A DNA stretch of 64,000 bases from Nostoc carneum NIES-2107 (GTDB taxonomy: Bacteria; Cyanobacteriota; Cyanobacteriia; Cyanobacteriales; Nostocaceae). How positions within the stretch are numbered: position 1 is the first letter of the stretch; each line of letters begins with the position of its first letter. The notes below the pieces were generated by a model. The model did not search any database and was not told where the DNA came from. It was given only the letters and a program-made list of their open reading frames with translations. The DNA is taken from assembly GCA_002368155.1 (NCBI GenBank), contig AP018180.1, forward strand, positions 6,572,871 to 6,636,870. Reading direction: 5' to 3'. Positions 36,170-44,853 of this stretch are shown here, in pieces. The translations under genes were made by a program, and so were the position numbers.

Positions 36170-36586
36170 ATGACACAAGAAGCTAACTTTAAGATCACTA
36201 TCGCCATTCAAGATGCAGATTTAGATAACGACGAGTTACAAGAAGAAACTCAAAACTTGCGAGAACAACTTGAGGAAAGTGAAATCGTAGAAAGCGCAGA
36301 TTTGATAGCAGTTCATCAAGCACCAGCAGGTTCAAAGGCTTTCGGTGGCTTCATTTTAGGACTATTAAACGCAGAGGTTAATCCGGCTAATATTAAAAAA
36401 TTAATGGGATTTTTGGGCGATCGCTTGGGGAATAAACAGATTGAGTTAGCACTCAAAACTCCTGACGGTAGAGAAATCAACCTCAAAGCTAGCAGCAGAG
36501 AAGAGTTTGAATTTGTTTACCAAAAAGCACAAGAATGGGCAAAAGGTAATTCCATCACCGAAGAGAAAGCTAACACAGATGACTAA
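36170..36586 (+). CDS. EACC1-like protein (effector-associated constant component)
   Basis: 138 residues. An N-terminal strand-helix unit (FKITIAIQDADL, then LREQLEESEIVESADLIAVH) is followed by a glycine-rich membrane-like helix (GSKAFGGFILGLL) and a second unit ending ELALKTPDGREINLKASS. I match this to EACC1, a small protein repeatedly found beside caspase- or trypsin-like effectors in NTP-dependent conflict systems. Its stop overlaps the caspase start by 8 bp. The family call is from memory of the pattern; the linkage to a caspase supports it strongly. Confidence 0.75.
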   Translation: MTQEANFKITIAIQDADLDNDELQEETQNLREQLEESEIVESADLIAVHQAPAGSKAFGGFILGLLNAEVNPANIKKLMGFLGDRLGNKQIELALKTPDGREINLKASSREEFEFVYQKAQEWAKGNSITEEKANTDD

Positions 36587-39500
36587 AATTGCTTTATTAA
36601 TTGCAGTAGGTCAATTCGATTCGCGAGATTTAGCTTCTCTACCGAAAAGCTCTGCGGATGTGGATGCAATGAAACAAGCGTTGATAGATCCAGAGTTAGG
36701 GGGGTTTAAAGAATCTGACATTACTGTGTTGAAGAACCCTAACAAACAGCGAATTGAAGATGCTGTTTATGATTTATTTCATAAAAGTAACCGAAAAAAA
36801 GAGGATCTCCTGTTATTTTACTTCTCTGGTCATGGAATTCTTGATGAAAATGGGATATTCTTTTTTTCCACTTATGATACTCGCAAGGAAAATGGTAAAT
36901 TACGCCCTACTAGTGCCGTATCATCCAATTTTGTACATCAGTGGATGAATCAATGTCCATCCAAACGAATGGCTATTATCCTCGACTGTTGTCACAGTGG
37001 GGCATTTGCTAAGGGATTAAGTGCTAAAGGTACTGCTAACGCTCAAATCCAAGAGCAGTTAGGAGGTGAAGGACGTGCCATACTCACGGCTGCTAGTGCC
37101 ACCGAATATGCTTGGGCTAAGGATGAATTTGACCTTTCTGTCTATACCCATTATTTCCTAGAAGGTGTTCGCACAGGAAAAGCAAATAAAGACGGCAATG
37201 ATTGGCTTTCTCTGGAAGAATTACATGAATATGCCAAGGACAAAATATCTGAAGCAAAACTCGAAATGAACCCAGAGTTTTATCCAGTGAAACAAGGGTA
37301 TAAGATTCATCTTTTTAAAGTCAAAACTACTGCTAAAGAGAAGTATCAAAAAGAAATTCAGCCTTATTTAAAGCGAGGTAAAATTCCTAATTTTGTTCGT
37401 CGTTCTTTAGAAGATTTGCGCGAAAAATTACAACTATCTCAAGAAGAATGCCAATTAATAGAACAAGAACTTTTCGCTCCTATTCAGAAGAAACAAGAAA
37501 ATTTGAATAAATATGAAAATGATTTAAGAGAAGCACTAGCTGAGGAAGGTTATTTTGATAGTGATGGGATTTGGGAAGAATTCAAGCGAATTCAGGAAAG
37601 ATATGAACTTCAGGATGAAGAAATAGAGCCAATCAGGCAGAAGATTATTCGTGAAATACAGCAACAGCAAAAGCAACGAGAACAGGAAGAGTATAATAAG
37701 AAACTTCAGCAATACGAACAGGAGTTCTCAAAAGCTGTTGAAAGAGAATATCCTTTGAGCAGTCATACTCGGCAGCAAATCAACAGTTTGCAGCAGTCTT
37801 TAGAACTTAGACCTGAAGATATACAGCGGATTGAACAACCGATTCTGGCTGCTAAGAATCAGGAAAAACTAAAGGAACAAGAGAAACGAAAAGAACAAGA
37901 AGCAGAAAGAGCCAGACAGTTAGAGTTACAAAAGCAACGAGAACAGGAAGAGTATAATAAGAAACTTCAGCAATACGAACAGGAGTTCTCAAAAGCTGTT
38001 GAAAGAGAATATCCTTTGAGCAGTCATGCTCGGCAGCAAATCAACAGTTTGCAGCAGTCTTTAGAACTTAGACCTGAAGATATACAGCGGATTGAACAAC
38101 CGATTCTGGCTGCTAAGAATCAGGAGAAACTAAAAGAGGAAAAAAGACGGAAAGAACAAGAAGCAGAAAGAGCCAGACAGTTAGAGTTACAAAAGCAACG
38201 AGAACAGGAAGAGTATAATAAGAAACTTCAGCAATACGAACAGGAGTTCTCAAAAGCTGTTGAAAGAGAATATCCTTTGAGCAGTCATGCTCGGCAGCAA
38301 ATCAACAGTTTGCAGCAGTCTTTAGAACTTAGACCTGAAGATATACAGCGGATTGAACAACCGATTCTGGCTGCTAAGAATCAGGAGAAACTAAAAGAGG
38401 AAAAAAGACGGAAAGAACAAGAAGTAGAAAGAGCTAAACAATTAGAGCTACAAAAGCAACGAGAACAGGAAGAGTATAATAAGAAACTTCGGCAATACGA
38501 ACAGGAATTCTCAAAAGCTGTGGAACGAGAATATCCTTTGAGCATTCATGCTCGGCAGCAAATCAACAGTTTGCAGCAGTCTTTAGGACTTAAACCTGAA
38601 GATATAGAGCGAATTGAACAACCGATTCTGGCTGCTAAGAATCAGGAGAAACTAAAAGAGGAAAACAGACGGAAAAAACAAGAAGTAGAAAGAGCTAAAC
38701 AATTAGAGCTACAAAAGCAACGAGAAAAAGAAGATCATCAAAAACGACGAGAAGAAGCACAAACCAGAATTGATTTTTTTAAGCGGTTGCAATACATAAA
38801 TCCACCAACTTGGTGTGTTAAAGCAGCAACTTGGACAGCTTATGGTGTTGGTGGTGTCAGTGCTTTATTGGCTTTGGCAATCGGCGTAGAATGGCTAAAA
38901 TTTTCCGTGAGGCCTTTACCTACAGCTACCCGCCGTGCGCCAGTGATTGTTTATGCTCGTGATGGTGCTACCCCATTACGCGAACCAAGAACCACATCTC
39001 ACGTAGAGATGAAGAGGTTAGAGGATTTTGGCCCTTATTTGCCAAAAGCTGTGATTGCTTCGGAAGATAGTCGTTATTACTGGCACCTTGGAGTTGATCC
39101 ATTGGGGATTTTACGGGCTGTTTTAATTAATAGCCGTAGTGGTGATGCACAACAAGGTGCTAGTACTGTTACCCAACAAGTTGCAAGGAGTTTATTCCGC
39201 GACTACGTGGGTATACAAGATTCCCTGGGGCAGAAACTCCGGGAAGCAATAGTAGCGCTAAAGCTTGAGACTTTTTACAGCAAAGACGAAATTTTGCTGA
39301 CATATTTAAATCGGGCGTTTCTTGGTGGCGATACCTCAGGCTTTGAAGATGCTGCAAAATATTACTTTGAGAAGTCGGCTAAAGATTTAACTTTGGCAGA
39401 GGCTGCAACTTTGGTAGGTATTTTACCAGGCCCTAACGCCTTTGATTTCTGTGGAGATGGCCCGAATAAACTAGAAGCGGCTGAATACCGCAATCGCGTG

Positions 39501-40640
39501 ATTAAGCGAATGGTGGAAATGGGCCAAATTAAAGTTGAGGATGCTAACCGTGCTAAACGTTCCACTGTTCAAGTTAGCCCCAAAGTCTGCGAACAGCAAG
39601 CTAAAACTCTCAGTCCTTATTTTTACAACTATGTTTTCCAAGAGTTAGAGCAAATTTTGGGAGAGGGAGCAGCAAAAGAGGGCAATTATATTATTGAAAC
39701 CCAGCTAGACTTGGGAATACAAGCCCAAGCCGAAGCCTCCTTACGCAATTCAGTCAACAATTCAGGTGCAAGTTTTGGTTTTTCCCAAGGGGCGATGGTG
39801 ACCTTGGATTCCAGCACTGGTGGAATTTTGGCAATGGTAGGAGGCACAGATTATAAAAAAAGTCAATTTAATCGTGCAGTTCAAGCTAAAAGACAACCAG
39901 GTTCGACCTTTAAAATTTTTGCTTACACCGCAGCGATTCAGCAAGGAATTTCACCATATAGAAGCTATTCCTGCGCGCCTTTAACTTGGCAAGGTTTAGA
40001 AATAAAGCCTTGCCAAGTTAAAGGCGCTGGTACTAGTTTAGATATGTCTACAGGACTGGCCCTTTCCGAAAATCCGATTGCTTTGCGGGTGGCGAGGGAA
40101 ATTGGTTTAGATAAAGTTGTAGCTATGGCTCAACGTTTAGGAGTAAAATCACCACTCGATCCAGTTCCTGGTTTAGTGCTAGGTCAAAGCGTCGTTGATG
40201 TCTTGGAAATGACTGGTGCTTTTGGCGCAATTGGTAATCGGGGCGTGTGGAATCGACCCCATGCAATTAGTAGAATTTTAGACAGTAGTGATTGCCGCGA
40301 TCGCAAAGATTTAAAAACCTGTCGAGTAATTTACTCCTTTGACCAAGACCCCGATGCCAATAGACGAGTACTATCTAATGAGGTAGCCGATCAAATGACT
40401 ACTATGATGCGAGGAGTAGTTACTAGAGGTACAGGTCGCGGTGCTGCTTTGGGATTAGGAGAAGCTGGTAAAACAGGTACAACCGACAAAAACGTTGACT
40501 TATGGTATATCGGTTTTATCCCTAGCCGTCGGCTAGTGACTGGTATCTGGCTAGGAAATGACAATAATTCCCCCACTTCTGGTAGTAGCGCTCAAGCAGC
40601 CCAGCTATGGGGGAATTATATGGGACGAATTGTCAAGTAA
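36579..40640 (+). CDS. Caspase - helical repeat - class A penicillin-binding protein fusion
   Basis: 1353 residues from ATG 36579, inside the EACC1 end. Residues 1-240 form a C14 caspase domain with His85 (YFSGHG) and Cys138 (DCCHSG). Residues ~275-363 hold two divergent helical modules. Residues 364-711 are four tandem 87-residue modules. A membrane helix lies near 750-772. Then comes a complete class A PBP: GT51 transglycosylase (Glu829 in ASEDSRYYWHLG, QQGASTVTQQVAR) and transpeptidase with Ser1109 in STFK, SEN, and KTGT at 1298-1301. No frameshift is present. The topology puts the caspase in the cytoplasm and the PBP outside. A protease-controlled cell-wall effector or guard is inferred; function is unknown. 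Confidence 0.9.
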   Translation: MTKIALLIAVGQFDSRDLASLPKSSADVDAMKQALIDPELGGFKESDITVLKNPNKQRIEDAVYDLFHKSNRKKEDLLLFYFSGHGILDENGIFFFSTYDTRKENGKLRPTSAVSSNFVHQWMNQCPSKRMAIILDCCHSGAFAKGLSAKGTANAQIQEQLGGEGRAILTAASATEYAWAKDEFDLSVYTHYFLEGVRTGKANKDGNDWLSLEELHEYAKDKISEAKLEMNPEFYPVKQGYKIHLFKVKTTAKEKYQKEIQPYLKRGKIPNFVRRSLEDLREKLQLSQEECQLIEQELFAPIQKKQENLNKYENDLREALAEEGYFDSDGIWEEFKRIQERYELQDEEIEPIRQKIIREIQQQQKQREQEEYNKKLQQYEQEFSKAVEREYPLSSHTRQQINSLQQSLELRPEDIQRIEQPILAAKNQEKLKEQEKRKEQEAERARQLELQKQREQEEYNKKLQQYEQEFSKAVEREYPLSSHARQQINSLQQSLELRPEDIQRIEQPILAAKNQEKLKEEKRRKEQEAERARQLELQKQREQEEYNKKLQQYEQEFSKAVEREYPLSSHARQQINSLQQSLELRPEDIQRIEQPILAAKNQEKLKEEKRRKEQEVERAKQLELQKQREQEEYNKKLRQYEQEFSKAVEREYPLSIHARQQINSLQQSLGLKPEDIERIEQPILAAKNQEKLKEENRRKKQEVERAKQLELQKQREKEDHQKRREEAQTRIDFFKRLQYINPPTWCVKAATWTAYGVGGVSALLALAIGVEWLKFSVRPLPTATRRAPVIVYARDGATPLREPRTTSHVEMKRLEDFGPYLPKAVIASEDSRYYWHLGVDPLGILRAVLINSRSGDAQQGASTVTQQVARSLFRDYVGIQDSLGQKLREAIVALKLETFYSKDEILLTYLNRAFLGGDTSGFEDAAKYYFEKSAKDLTLAEAATLVGILPGPNAFDFCGDGPNKLEAAEYRNRVIKRMVEMGQIKVEDANRAKRSTVQVSPKVCEQQAKTLSPYFYNYVFQELEQILGEGAAKEGNYIIETQLDLGIQAQAEASLRNSVNNSGASFGFSQGAMVTLDSSTGGILAMVGGTDYKKSQFNRAVQAKRQPGSTFKIFAYTAAIQQGISPYRSYSCAPLTWQGLEIKPCQVKGAGTSLDMSTGLALSENPIALRVAREIGLDKVVAMAQRLGVKSPLDPVPGLVLGQSVVDVLEMTGAFGAIGNRGVWNRPHAISRILDSSDCRDRKDLKTCRVIYSFDQDPDANRRVLSNEVADQMTTMMRGVVTRGTGRGAALGLGEAGKTGTTDKNVDLWYIGFIPSRRLVTGIWLGNDNNSPTSGSSAQAAQLWGNYMGRIVK
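37668..38711 (+). repeat. Four exact-length 261-bp tandem repeats inside the caspase-PBP gene
   Basis: Units start at 37668, 37929, 38190 and 38451 (a partial fifth start at 38712), each 261 bp = 87 codons. Units 1-3 are nearly identical in DNA; unit 4 is more diverged. Each encodes a helical module containing YEQEFSKAVEREYPLS and EDIQRIEQPILAAKNQ, joined by a charged coiled-coil linker. Copy number may vary between strains. Confidence 0.95.
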
Positions 40641-40676
40641 ATAGGGGAAAAGTAGCGGTGCATTTATACTAAACTT

Positions 40677-41684
40677 CTACAACTTTAATTCCAGACTAAA
40701 ATTCCCGAACAATATCTTGCCCAATTCCTGAAAATCTAACCCAAACAACTGGGATAAACTAATCTTCGCCTTCTCGCACACAGGAATAATCAGCTTTACC
40801 AAATGATAAGGTTGACTTTGATTTTTTGTTGAGGCTATCCTCAACGATTCCATGATTCCCCCTAAATCTCCCAATAACTGCAAATCCTTGCCAATCGCTT
40901 GTTCAAACACTAACAAAATTAATTGTAATTTTCGCGTTAACTCGATGGGGATGGGTTCATATCCTAATTGGGGAGTAAGTGCAATTAATTCGCTAATTCC
41001 TTGAATGTTAATTTGATATTTCTCTATTTCCTCTTCGCCTTTAATTTCCTGTCCTAACCACCCGTAACAACGAGAACAAAATCCCGCTGGCGAAAATTTA
41101 GCCATTACAGGTAAACGGGAACCACAATGAGGACATTCTTCTATTAATCGCTGTTTGTGAATCAAACAAAATTCTACATCCTTAAATGACCATAATAATG
41201 CTTCATATATAGTTTTGTTCTCCTGCATCCACTCTTCCCAACAACAAGGACACCAAGCGCGATAGTTCCGAAATAACCCCTTGTCATAAATCATGCCTTT
41301 CCAGCTTAAAAGGGTCAAAAAGCGTAAATCTTGACGCATTGTTAACTCTTCTAAGACAATGACTAACTTTGCTGTCATTTCTCGCATTCCATTGATAGCT
41401 GGTTTCGCGTCGCTATTTCTTAATAGGTGACTCAGATTTTTTGCCAATAGCTCAGATTTATCCTCATCTTTGAGGATAAGTGGCGCAATTTCTCCCATAA
41501 CAAGCTTTTGAGAAGTTAAACAATGCGCCTGCGCCAAACGATGGAGATAGCTACTAAGACTTTCTGCGTAGGGAGTTCCCACCGCCACAGGTTCAAGAGA
41601 AAATAACCGACTCCGTTGCGGGATTTCTAAAGGTTTTAGATTCCAATGTTCTAAGTAAATAGTCATCCCTCTTGGATTAACCAT
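40677..41684 (-). CDS. tniQ: TniQ, RNA-guided target selector of the CAST
   Basis: 335 residues (329 from the second ATG at 41666). TniQ features are PYAESLSSYLHRLAQAHCLT, GLFRNYRAWCPCCWEEW, and zinc-binding CLIHKQRLIEECPHCGSRLP with FCSRCYGWLG. In I-B CASTs TniQ joins Cascade to TnsC to place insertions at crRNA targets. It lies 32 bp after xre on the same strand, divergent from tnsAB, and not with the cas genes. It converges on the caspase-PBP gene. Confidence 0.88.
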   Translation of the reverse strand: MVNPRGMTIYLEHWNLKPLEIPQRSRLFSLEPVAVGTPYAESLSSYLHRLAQAHCLTSQKLVMGEIAPLILKDEDKSELLAKNLSHLLRNSDAKPAINGMREMTAKLVIVLEELTMRQDLRFLTLLSWKGMIYDKGLFRNYRAWCPCCWEEWMQENKTIYEALLWSFKDVEFCLIHKQRLIEECPHCGSRLPVMAKFSPAGFCSRCYGWLGQEIKGEEEIEKYQINIQGISELIALTPQLGYEPIPIELTRKLQLILLVFEQAIGKDLQLLGDLGGIMESLRIASTKNQSQPYHLVKLIIPVCEKAKISLSQLFGLDFQELGKILFGNFSLELKL

Positions 41685-41716
41685 TACGCTGGTACTTTAG
41701 TTTTAACAGCCAAATT

Positions 41717-42013
41717 TCAGGAATTAGTTTCCGATTCACTCTTAACCTCGATGCCGTAATTAACAAACAGATCGGAGACAGATATCTCCAAAGCTGCTGC
41801 TAACTTAACAATATTTTTTAACGAAGGGTTACGCTCTCCGTTTTCGATACCTGAGATGTAGTTGCGATGAAGCCCTGACTTTTCAGCCAGTGCTTCTTGG
41901 GATAAATCTAGCTCTCGCCTTCGCCGCCTAATTGCTTTGCCAAAGCGGTACTCAATACTGAAGTGTTTCTGTGTCACAAAACCATACTGAACCAGTATTG
42001 CCGTTAAATCCAT
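41717..42013 (-). CDS. XRE-family regulator of the transposition genes
   Basis: 98 residues with a Cro/CI helix-turn-helix: LDLSQEALAEKSGLHRNYIS, GIENGERNPSLKNIVKLAAA. It is first in an operon with tniQ and divergent from tnsAB-tnsC-tnsD across 137 bp. Repressors at this position commonly control transposition. An inverted repeat in the gap is a candidate operator. Confidence 0.88.
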   Translation of the reverse strand: MDLTAILVQYGFVTQKHFSIEYRFGKAIRRRRRELDLSQEALAEKSGLHRNYISGIENGERNPSLKNIVKLAAALEISVSDLFVNYGIEVKSESETNS

Positions 42014-42034
42014 CTACTATCAGTGGATTTTTGC

Positions 42035-42047
42035 ACACTATAAGTGT
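42035..42047. promoter_or_regulatory. Candidate Xre operator between xre-tniQ and tnsABCD
   Basis: ACACT-ATA-AGTGT, a perfect 5-bp inverted repeat with a 3-bp centre, 22 bp upstream of the xre start and about 100 bp upstream of tnsAB. Its position suits control of both divergent operons. Only one copy is clear. Confidence 0.45.
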
Positions 42048-42150
42048 TATAAAGTTAAGTAATATAGCATCAGACAAGCAGATTCCTAACTTTATGGTCT
42101 TATTTTCATAGACTCATAAACTCAAGTGCAAAGCGCTTAGTAAGGACTAT

Positions 42151-44853
42151 ATGAAAGAGCAATTTGAACAATGGGTTGCTCGCCTTCAAATATCCGAGGC
42201 AGGGCAAAAAATTATTGAGAAAGTTCGCTCATCTGAGCCATCCCGTCGCGTTGGTGGCGGTAGCAAGAATGTTTCGGGACGCTACCCTAGTCGCAAGATG
42301 GGAGTTACGATTCAATTTGAATCTCATCGGGTTGAACTGCCAATTATCTATCAGTTAGAACACGATGAAGATGTTCTAGAATTCTACGATCAACCACCAC
42401 AAATTAAACTTGACTATCAAGCAAGTAACGGACGTAGATTAGGCGTTTTACACACCCCAGATTTCTTTGTCATCCGAACCAATTCGGCTGGTTGGGAAGA
42501 GTGTAAAACTGAGCAGGAGTTGAAAAAACTAGCAGAGAAAAACCCCAATCGTTACTTTTACTTTGAAGAAGATAATCAATGGCATTGTCCGCCAGGAGAA
42601 GTCTATGCTCACCAGTTTGGGCTTTATTACCGCATTCGTTCAGATCGCGAAATCAATTGGGTTGTACAACGTAATCTGCAATTTTTAGAAGATTATTACC
42701 GAGCCGAATCCCTAGCAGTGGAAGAAGCGATCGCTCAATCATTACTTGCAATTGTGTCATCTCAACCAGGAATCGTTTTAGCAGAACTACTCAATCAGCC
42801 AACAGGAGCTAAATCTGACGATATTTACACCTTAATTGCTCAAGAGCAAATCTATTTTGATTTAAATGCTGCACCACTTGCTGAACCAGAAAGATGTCTC
42901 ATCTTCCGTGACGAACAAACTGCTAATGCTTATAGATTAATAGTTGAGAAGCCAAGTGTAAATCTTCCGGCTATCTCTCCTGTAATTAATCTTGCCACTG
43001 GCACGCCTGTTAGTTGGGACGGCAAAGGTTTAAATATCATCCATGTTGGAGAAACAGAGGTTATACTTGGTGCAGAAAATAATCAGTTAATTGAACTCAA
43101 AAAAGCTGTATTTGAGAATCTGGTTCGCCAAGGAAAAATCACAAGTCTCCAAACACCAGAAAACACAGCTATTAGCACAGAATCTTGGCAGCGATTTTAT
43201 CAAGCTAGTCCTGAAGACCAAGCAGAAGCCCTTGAACGCTACAAAACTATCGAACCTTACTTAAACGGCCATCCCCCAGAAAACGAAACAATACCAGCCC
43301 GTACCATTCGTGACTGGAAAGCTAAATATCTAACTGCACTTCAAAAATACGGTTGCGGCTACATTGGGCTTTTGTCCCATCGCAGTGTCAAAGGTAATCG
43401 TCAGCGCAAGCTGCCTGAAGACACCTTAGCAATTATGGAGAGGTTTATTTTAGAAGACTATGAAACTCTGAAACAAAAAAGAATGTTGGAAGTTTACGGG
43501 GCTTTAGTTCTAGCTTGCGAACAATCTAGTGTAATTGCTCCGAGTTACAAAGCATTTACTAAAGAAGTAAAACGCCGTACTGGTTACGAACAAACTAAAA
43601 AACGCCAAGGTCGTCGTGCCGCTTACCAGCATGAATCCTTCTATTGGGAGCTTACCCAAAAAACCCCAAGACACGGCGATCGCCCCTTTGAAATTGGGCA
43701 TATCGACCATACTCAATTAGATGTAGAGCTAGTTTGCTCTCGTACAGGCCGCAATCTTGGCAGACCTTGGGCAACATTTCTTGTTGATGCTTACTCACGG
43801 CGATTGCTGGCAGTATACGTAACCTTTGACTCACCTTCATATCGTTCTTGCTTAATGGTGCTAAGAATTTGTGTCCAGCGTCACGGTAGACTTCCACAAA
43901 TTGTAGTCGTAGATAACGGTCCAGAGTTTGACAGCAAATATTTTGAAATACTACTTGCTACTTTTGAATGTACAAAAAAGCAAAGACCCCCAGCCAAAGC
44001 TCGTTTTGGTTCGGTTTGCGAACGCTTATTTGGCACTTCCAATACTCAATTTGTCCATAACTTACTCGGTAATACACAAATAACTCGTAACGTCCGCCAA
44101 GTCACCAAATCAGTTAACCCTAAAAATCAAGCTGTATGGACACTTGGTTTACTTTATGAATATCTTTGTGCTTGGGCTTACGAAGTTTATGATACAGACG
44201 AACATCCGGCACTTTTCCAGAGTCCCAGGGATGCGTTTGCTGCGGGGATGGTGACGAGTGGCAGTCGGCTTCACCGCATGATTCCTTATGATGAGAATTT
44301 TCAGATTCTTACCCTACCTACAACCTCAGAGGGAAAAGCAAAAGTTCAGGTTGGACGCGGTGTAAAAATTAACTCAATCTACTACTGGTCTAATAGTTTC
44401 CGCGACCCCCAAATTGAAAATACTTCTGTCCCAACAAGATACGACCCATTTAATATTGGTATCGCTTATGCCTTTGTTCGAGGACAGTGGGTACAGTGTA
44501 TTTCTCAATATTATTCACAACTCCAAGGTCGTTCAGAAAAAGAATTGAAGTTAGCTAGTGCTGAGTTACGCAAACGCCAACAAAATTATGGACGACAATC
44601 TCAAGTTTCAGCTAAGAATTTAGCTGAATTTTTAACATCTGTAGAAGCGCAAGAAACTCTACTAGAACAGCGTTCCTATGATGCAGAAGCAAGAGAAGTC
44701 TTCATAGTAATTGAGGGTGGAAAAGCAGCAACCAGCCGTAACGAACAACCAAAACTAATTCAAGTTCCTTTTGAAAATACTGATACTCAAGTGGCTGAAG
44801 ATGAAGCGATCGCCCCAGAAACACTTGTAGTGTATGAGGAGTTTTCATTATGA
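42151..44853 (+). CDS. tnsAB: TnsAB, fused TnsA endonuclease and TnsB DDE transposase
   Basis: 900 residues. Residues ~40-180 are the TnsA nuclease: acidic residues in YQLEHDEDVLEFYDQP, HTPDFFV, and lysine in WEECKT. The remainder is TnsB, with an RNase-H-fold DDE core at about D519 (GHIDHTQLD), D588 (VVDNGPEF) and E624 (GSVCERLFG), spacing D-35-E. The two should cut both strands at each end, giving cut-and-paste movement. Catalytic residues look intact. Natural fusion of A and B occurs in one I-B CAST branch. The stop overlaps tnsC (ATGA). Confidence 0.92.
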   Translation: MKEQFEQWVARLQISEAGQKIIEKVRSSEPSRRVGGGSKNVSGRYPSRKMGVTIQFESHRVELPIIYQLEHDEDVLEFYDQPPQIKLDYQASNGRRLGVLHTPDFFVIRTNSAGWEECKTEQELKKLAEKNPNRYFYFEEDNQWHCPPGEVYAHQFGLYYRIRSDREINWVVQRNLQFLEDYYRAESLAVEEAIAQSLLAIVSSQPGIVLAELLNQPTGAKSDDIYTLIAQEQIYFDLNAAPLAEPERCLIFRDEQTANAYRLIVEKPSVNLPAISPVINLATGTPVSWDGKGLNIIHVGETEVILGAENNQLIELKKAVFENLVRQGKITSLQTPENTAISTESWQRFYQASPEDQAEALERYKTIEPYLNGHPPENETIPARTIRDWKAKYLTALQKYGCGYIGLLSHRSVKGNRQRKLPEDTLAIMERFILEDYETLKQKRMLEVYGALVLACEQSSVIAPSYKAFTKEVKRRTGYEQTKKRQGRRAAYQHESFYWELTQKTPRHGDRPFEIGHIDHTQLDVELVCSRTGRNLGRPWATFLVDAYSRRLLAVYVTFDSPSYRSCLMVLRICVQRHGRLPQIVVVDNGPEFDSKYFEILLATFECTKKQRPPAKARFGSVCERLFGTSNTQFVHNLLGNTQITRNVRQVTKSVNPKNQAVWTLGLLYEYLCAWAYEVYDTDEHPALFQSPRDAFAAGMVTSGSRLHRMIPYDENFQILTLPTTSEGKAKVQVGRGVKINSIYYWSNSFRDPQIENTSVPTRYDPFNIGIAYAFVRGQWVQCISQYYSQLQGRSEKELKLASAELRKRQQNYGRQSQVSAKNLAEFLTSVEAQETLLEQRSYDAEAREVFIVIEGGKAATSRNEQPKLIQVPFENTDTQVAEDEAIAPETLVVYEEFSL

